Assembly: GCF_000350225.1 (NCBI RefSeq)
Contig: NW_005179054.1
Location: 136,931 to 200,930 of the forward strand
Reading direction: 5' to 3'
Origin: Chondrus crispus
Lineage: Eukaryota > Rhodophyta > Florideophyceae > Gigartinales > Gigartinaceae
Length of the DNA: 64,000 nt
Part shown: in pieces, positions 62,084 to 64,000 of the stretch
How the letters are laid out: every line of letters starts with the position of its first letter
Position numbering within the stretch: position 1 is the stretch's first letter
The notes under the pieces: model-generated
Seen by the model: the letters and a program-made list of their open reading frames with translations, nothing else
What the model was told of the DNA's origin: nothing
Databases searched by the model: none
Position numbers and translations under genes: made by a program

Positions 62084-63937
62084 TTACCCTTTTTTCGAAC
62101 TACCCGTGCTATCGGAGCTAACCTCCTGGCTATCGACGGCCAGGTCCTCTTCCGGTAGCCGGTCGCGTGGGTCGGGACGATTCCCCCACTGTGGCTCGGC
62201 GGCCTTGGCGAAGTACTCCGGTACTTCCGGGCCTTGACCTGCGGCGTCCGGTCGTCGCAGGATATGGGGGACGAAGCGAGTCGGCTCTCCTTCGTGACCC
62301 TTCGTGGGTAGAGGGTACGGATCCTCTACCCAGTCTTGCAGGTACATTATCGCATTTTGTACCTGTTGGGGTAACCGAGAACGGTCTCGGTCCCCTCTTT
62401 CTCCTTGTCGGGGGTACCTTGTGTCCGCCTGGCGATAGGCGGGCCGATCCCGACGATCGACTTCGTTACGACGGTACCCGCCTCCACGGGGGGCGAAGCG
62501 TGCGCCCCCACCCGTTCGGTTCGGGAAACCTTGACGCGGAGGATGGCCCTCGCCCGCCGCTTGCCGGAGGAGATTTCGCGCACCGGGGCGCGTCTCCATC
62601 TGGTAGCGGTAGTTCCTGTACGCCGTGAACAATCGTTGTTCCGGCGACAGGAACTGGCACGCGTACATGGCATGCCCGTACGTACGGCATAGCCAGCACA
62701 CGTACGCGCTGCCGTCCGTTGAGGCGAAAGTCGCCGCGTGCCGCGCCTCCTCATCGGTGAGGAGGGGCACGCGAGGCGCTTCGCCTCCTGCATCTCGGCT
62801 CGATATGTCGAGCTCTGCGACCCGGGGGTCCGTACCCCTTGCCACTCTTGGAGTGGCCGCGAAGGCGGTCGCGTAACTCGATGTCGTTCCGGTCGACATC
62901 GGTGAAGGGGTTCGTGCCCCCACGGGCCCTGCTCCTTGCGTAATGAGGACAGGGTCGGCCTGCCACTCATCCTCCCCGATATAGAGGGTCGAGGCGGGCG
63001 AACTTGTCGCGGCGGACTTCGTAGTCCTGCCAGCCTTCCCTGCCGGTTTCGAATCCGGCAGAGGTAAACCGCACTGGGCGCGGTACGTTGTACCTTCCGC
63101 CGTGGCGATACGGCGGATGGTCGGAAGATCGGTCTTCTGACTGCCTGGCAGCCTTTGCACAGTTTCAGATACTGCGGCACGGGTTGCCGGTGCAAGTCCC
63201 CGCACGAAGTAGTGCAGGAGGGACTGTTCGGAGAAGACTGCCGTGAATCGAAACGCGGCAGTCTCGAGTTGGTCAGCAAACGTGCTTTCCGTCTCATGGG
63301 ATTGCTGTCGCGCCGTAGCGACAGCGTCGTATGCTTCACCTAACACGTCGTCCGTGAGGTAGCGTTTTAAGAATTGATTCACGAGCCCCGGCCAGCTCAC
63401 GTCGTCGTGGAGCTGGCCGGCGCGGAGGCCAGGCATCGTATAACTCGTATACAGGCGCTCCGCGTCGACCTCGAGGAAGTGCGCGAGGACTCGTACCGCA
63501 ACACCTTCGGTCAGGTGTTGCGAGTTGAAGGTGATTCGGATATCCTTCAAGAACGGCAGCAGCTGGATCGGATCGGTACCGTCGAAGCTGCGCATCGTGG
63601 GACGGATCCCACGACAGCGTTGGACGTACTTCGCCATCCGTCCCGCGTCACCCGAGGTAACGAGCCTCGAGGTGTTATCCAAGCGGTACATACGATAGTC
63701 AGCAACGGCGCTGAACTCTTGGATCATCGTATGTACCGGCTCGAGCCCGGGTTCAGCGGGACCCAACGTGCCGAAGGAGGTAACCGGTAGCATACGGACG
63801 TCTACCGGACCTGGATGCTCGGCGTAACTCGCCGGCGGGTAGCCGCCCCAGCGGGGATCGAGGGAGAACAGCGGTTCTCCGGATCCGCGGGCGGCTCCTC
63901 CACGGTCCTGTTCGTCCGCGTACGATACGCGGTCCAC
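62084..63937 (-). CDS. Ty3/gypsy Gag
   Basis: 617 residues from ATG at 63937. A capsid-like retrotransposon gag domain occupies about residues 130-270 (IRPTMRSFDGTD, VNQFLKRYLTDD, ESTFADQLETAAFRF). A CCHC zinc knuckle, C-x2-C-x4-H-x4-C, is present in CWLCRTYGHAMYAC near residue 425, followed by an RG-rich basic region (GGGARFAPRGGGYRR) for nucleic acid binding. No stops are seen. It is followed by pol in a different frame, so pol expression needs frameshifting, reinitiation or a separate message. The 5' leader runs off the window. Confidence 0.85.
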   Translation of the reverse strand: MDRVSYADEQDRGGAARGSGEPLFSLDPRWGGYPPASYAEHPGPVDVRMLPVTSFGTLGPAEPGLEPVHTMIQEFSAVADYRMYRLDNTSRLVTSGDAGRMAKYVQRCRGIRPTMRSFDGTDPIQLLPFLKDIRITFNSQHLTEGVAVRVLAHFLEVDAERLYTSYTMPGLRAGQLHDDVSWPGLVNQFLKRYLTDDVLGEAYDAVATARQQSHETESTFADQLETAAFRFTAVFSEQSLLHYFVRGLAPATRAAVSETVQRLPGSQKTDLPTIRRIATAEGTTYRAQCGLPLPDSKPAGKAGRTTKSAATSSPASTLYIGEDEWQADPVLITQGAGPVGARTPSPMSTGTTSSYATAFAATPRVARGTDPRVAELDISSRDAGGEAPRVPLLTDEEARHAATFASTDGSAYVCWLCRTYGHAMYACQFLSPEQRLFTAYRNYRYQMETRPGARNLLRQAAGEGHPPRQGFPNRTGGGARFAPRGGGYRRNEVDRRDRPAYRQADTRYPRQGERGDRDRSRLPQQVQNAIMYLQDWVEDPYPLPTKGHEGEPTRFVPHILRRPDAAGQGPEVPEYFAKAAEPQWGNRPDPRDRLPEEDLAVDSQEVSSDSTGSSKKG

Positions 63938-64000
63938 TTGCCGCCTACTCCTGACGATAGGCGGGAAGGCTTGGGTCTCAGACGCAAAGTTCGCGTCTAT

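Larger units (their letters stand above)
50223..64000 (-). mobile_element. Ty3/gypsy LTR retrotransposon, cut by the window edge
   Basis: Read on the minus strand, gag (63937-62084), pol with protease, RT, RNase H and integrase (61943-57498), a long 3' region and a 3' LTR at 50880-50223 follow in order. RT before integrase defines Ty3/gypsy. The 5' LTR and primer site lie beyond 64000. The internal part already exceeds 13 kb, large for the group, partly because of an antisense ORF at 51068-53335 and a 4.2-kb spacer. That everything from 50881 to 57497 belongs to this one element is inferred from the absence of another LTR between. Confidence 0.8.

Overview
This is nuclear DNA from a photosynthetic eukaryote, most likely a florideophyte red alga close to Chondrus crispus. 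That assignment is inference. It rests on a plastid import/inner-envelope protein (TIC110), a plastid-type LL-diaminopimelate aminotransferase, compact genes with no or few short GT-AG introns (86-373 bp, with GTAAGT donors and one CTAAC branch site), and gene islands separated by repeat-rich spacers and LTR retrotransposons.

Layout. 0-6.7 kb is a gene island: TIC110 (-), DRG1 GTPase (+, three exons) and DapL (-). 7.5-8.9 kb is a minisatellite interrupted by a solo LTR with a perfect 5-bp target duplication. 9.9-15.9 kb is a four-ORF block that reads as an unusual mobile element. It holds a tyrosine recombinase with a complete catalytic set, a novel ORF, an Ulp1-like cysteine protease fused to a FAR1/WRKY-GCM1-like zinc finger, and a basic coiled protein. 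16.5-17.3 kb holds a tandem repeat and a 100-N assembly gap bracketed by a perfect 26-bp inverted repeat. 18.3-31.6 kb is a second gene island: casein kinase II alpha (-, two exons recognised), a tiny twin-CX9C protein of the CMC2 type (+, two exons), a Na+/H+ exchanger (-), a TM0106-type RecB-like nuclease/SF1 helicase (+), and a large secreted malectin/PKD/TIG/propeller mosaic protein (-).

31.6-38.2 kb has no recognisable gene but several structural oddities (near-perfect and perfect hairpins, a G-run array, a possible LTR). 38.2-41.0 kb holds a zf-4CXXC_R1-like protein (+) and a type I membrane propeller-like protein (-).

41.6-64.0 kb is mobile DNA. A pogo-like Tc1/mariner element (TIRs at 41631 and 49066, TA on both sides, decayed transposase) was split by a Ty1/copia element (41827-46827, CTCTC duplication, half-tRNA-type primer site, gag-pol with two internal stops). 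Beyond it lie a small copia relic and then a Ty3/gypsy element on the minus strand. The gypsy 3' LTR is at 50223-50880, and its gag and pol run to the right edge, where the window cuts it. Its 3' part carries a 755-codon antisense ORF and a 4.2-kb spacer without recognisable coding.

The best candidates for something undescribed are the tyrosine recombinase/Ulp1 block at 9.9-15.9 kb and the antisense ORF of the gypsy element.
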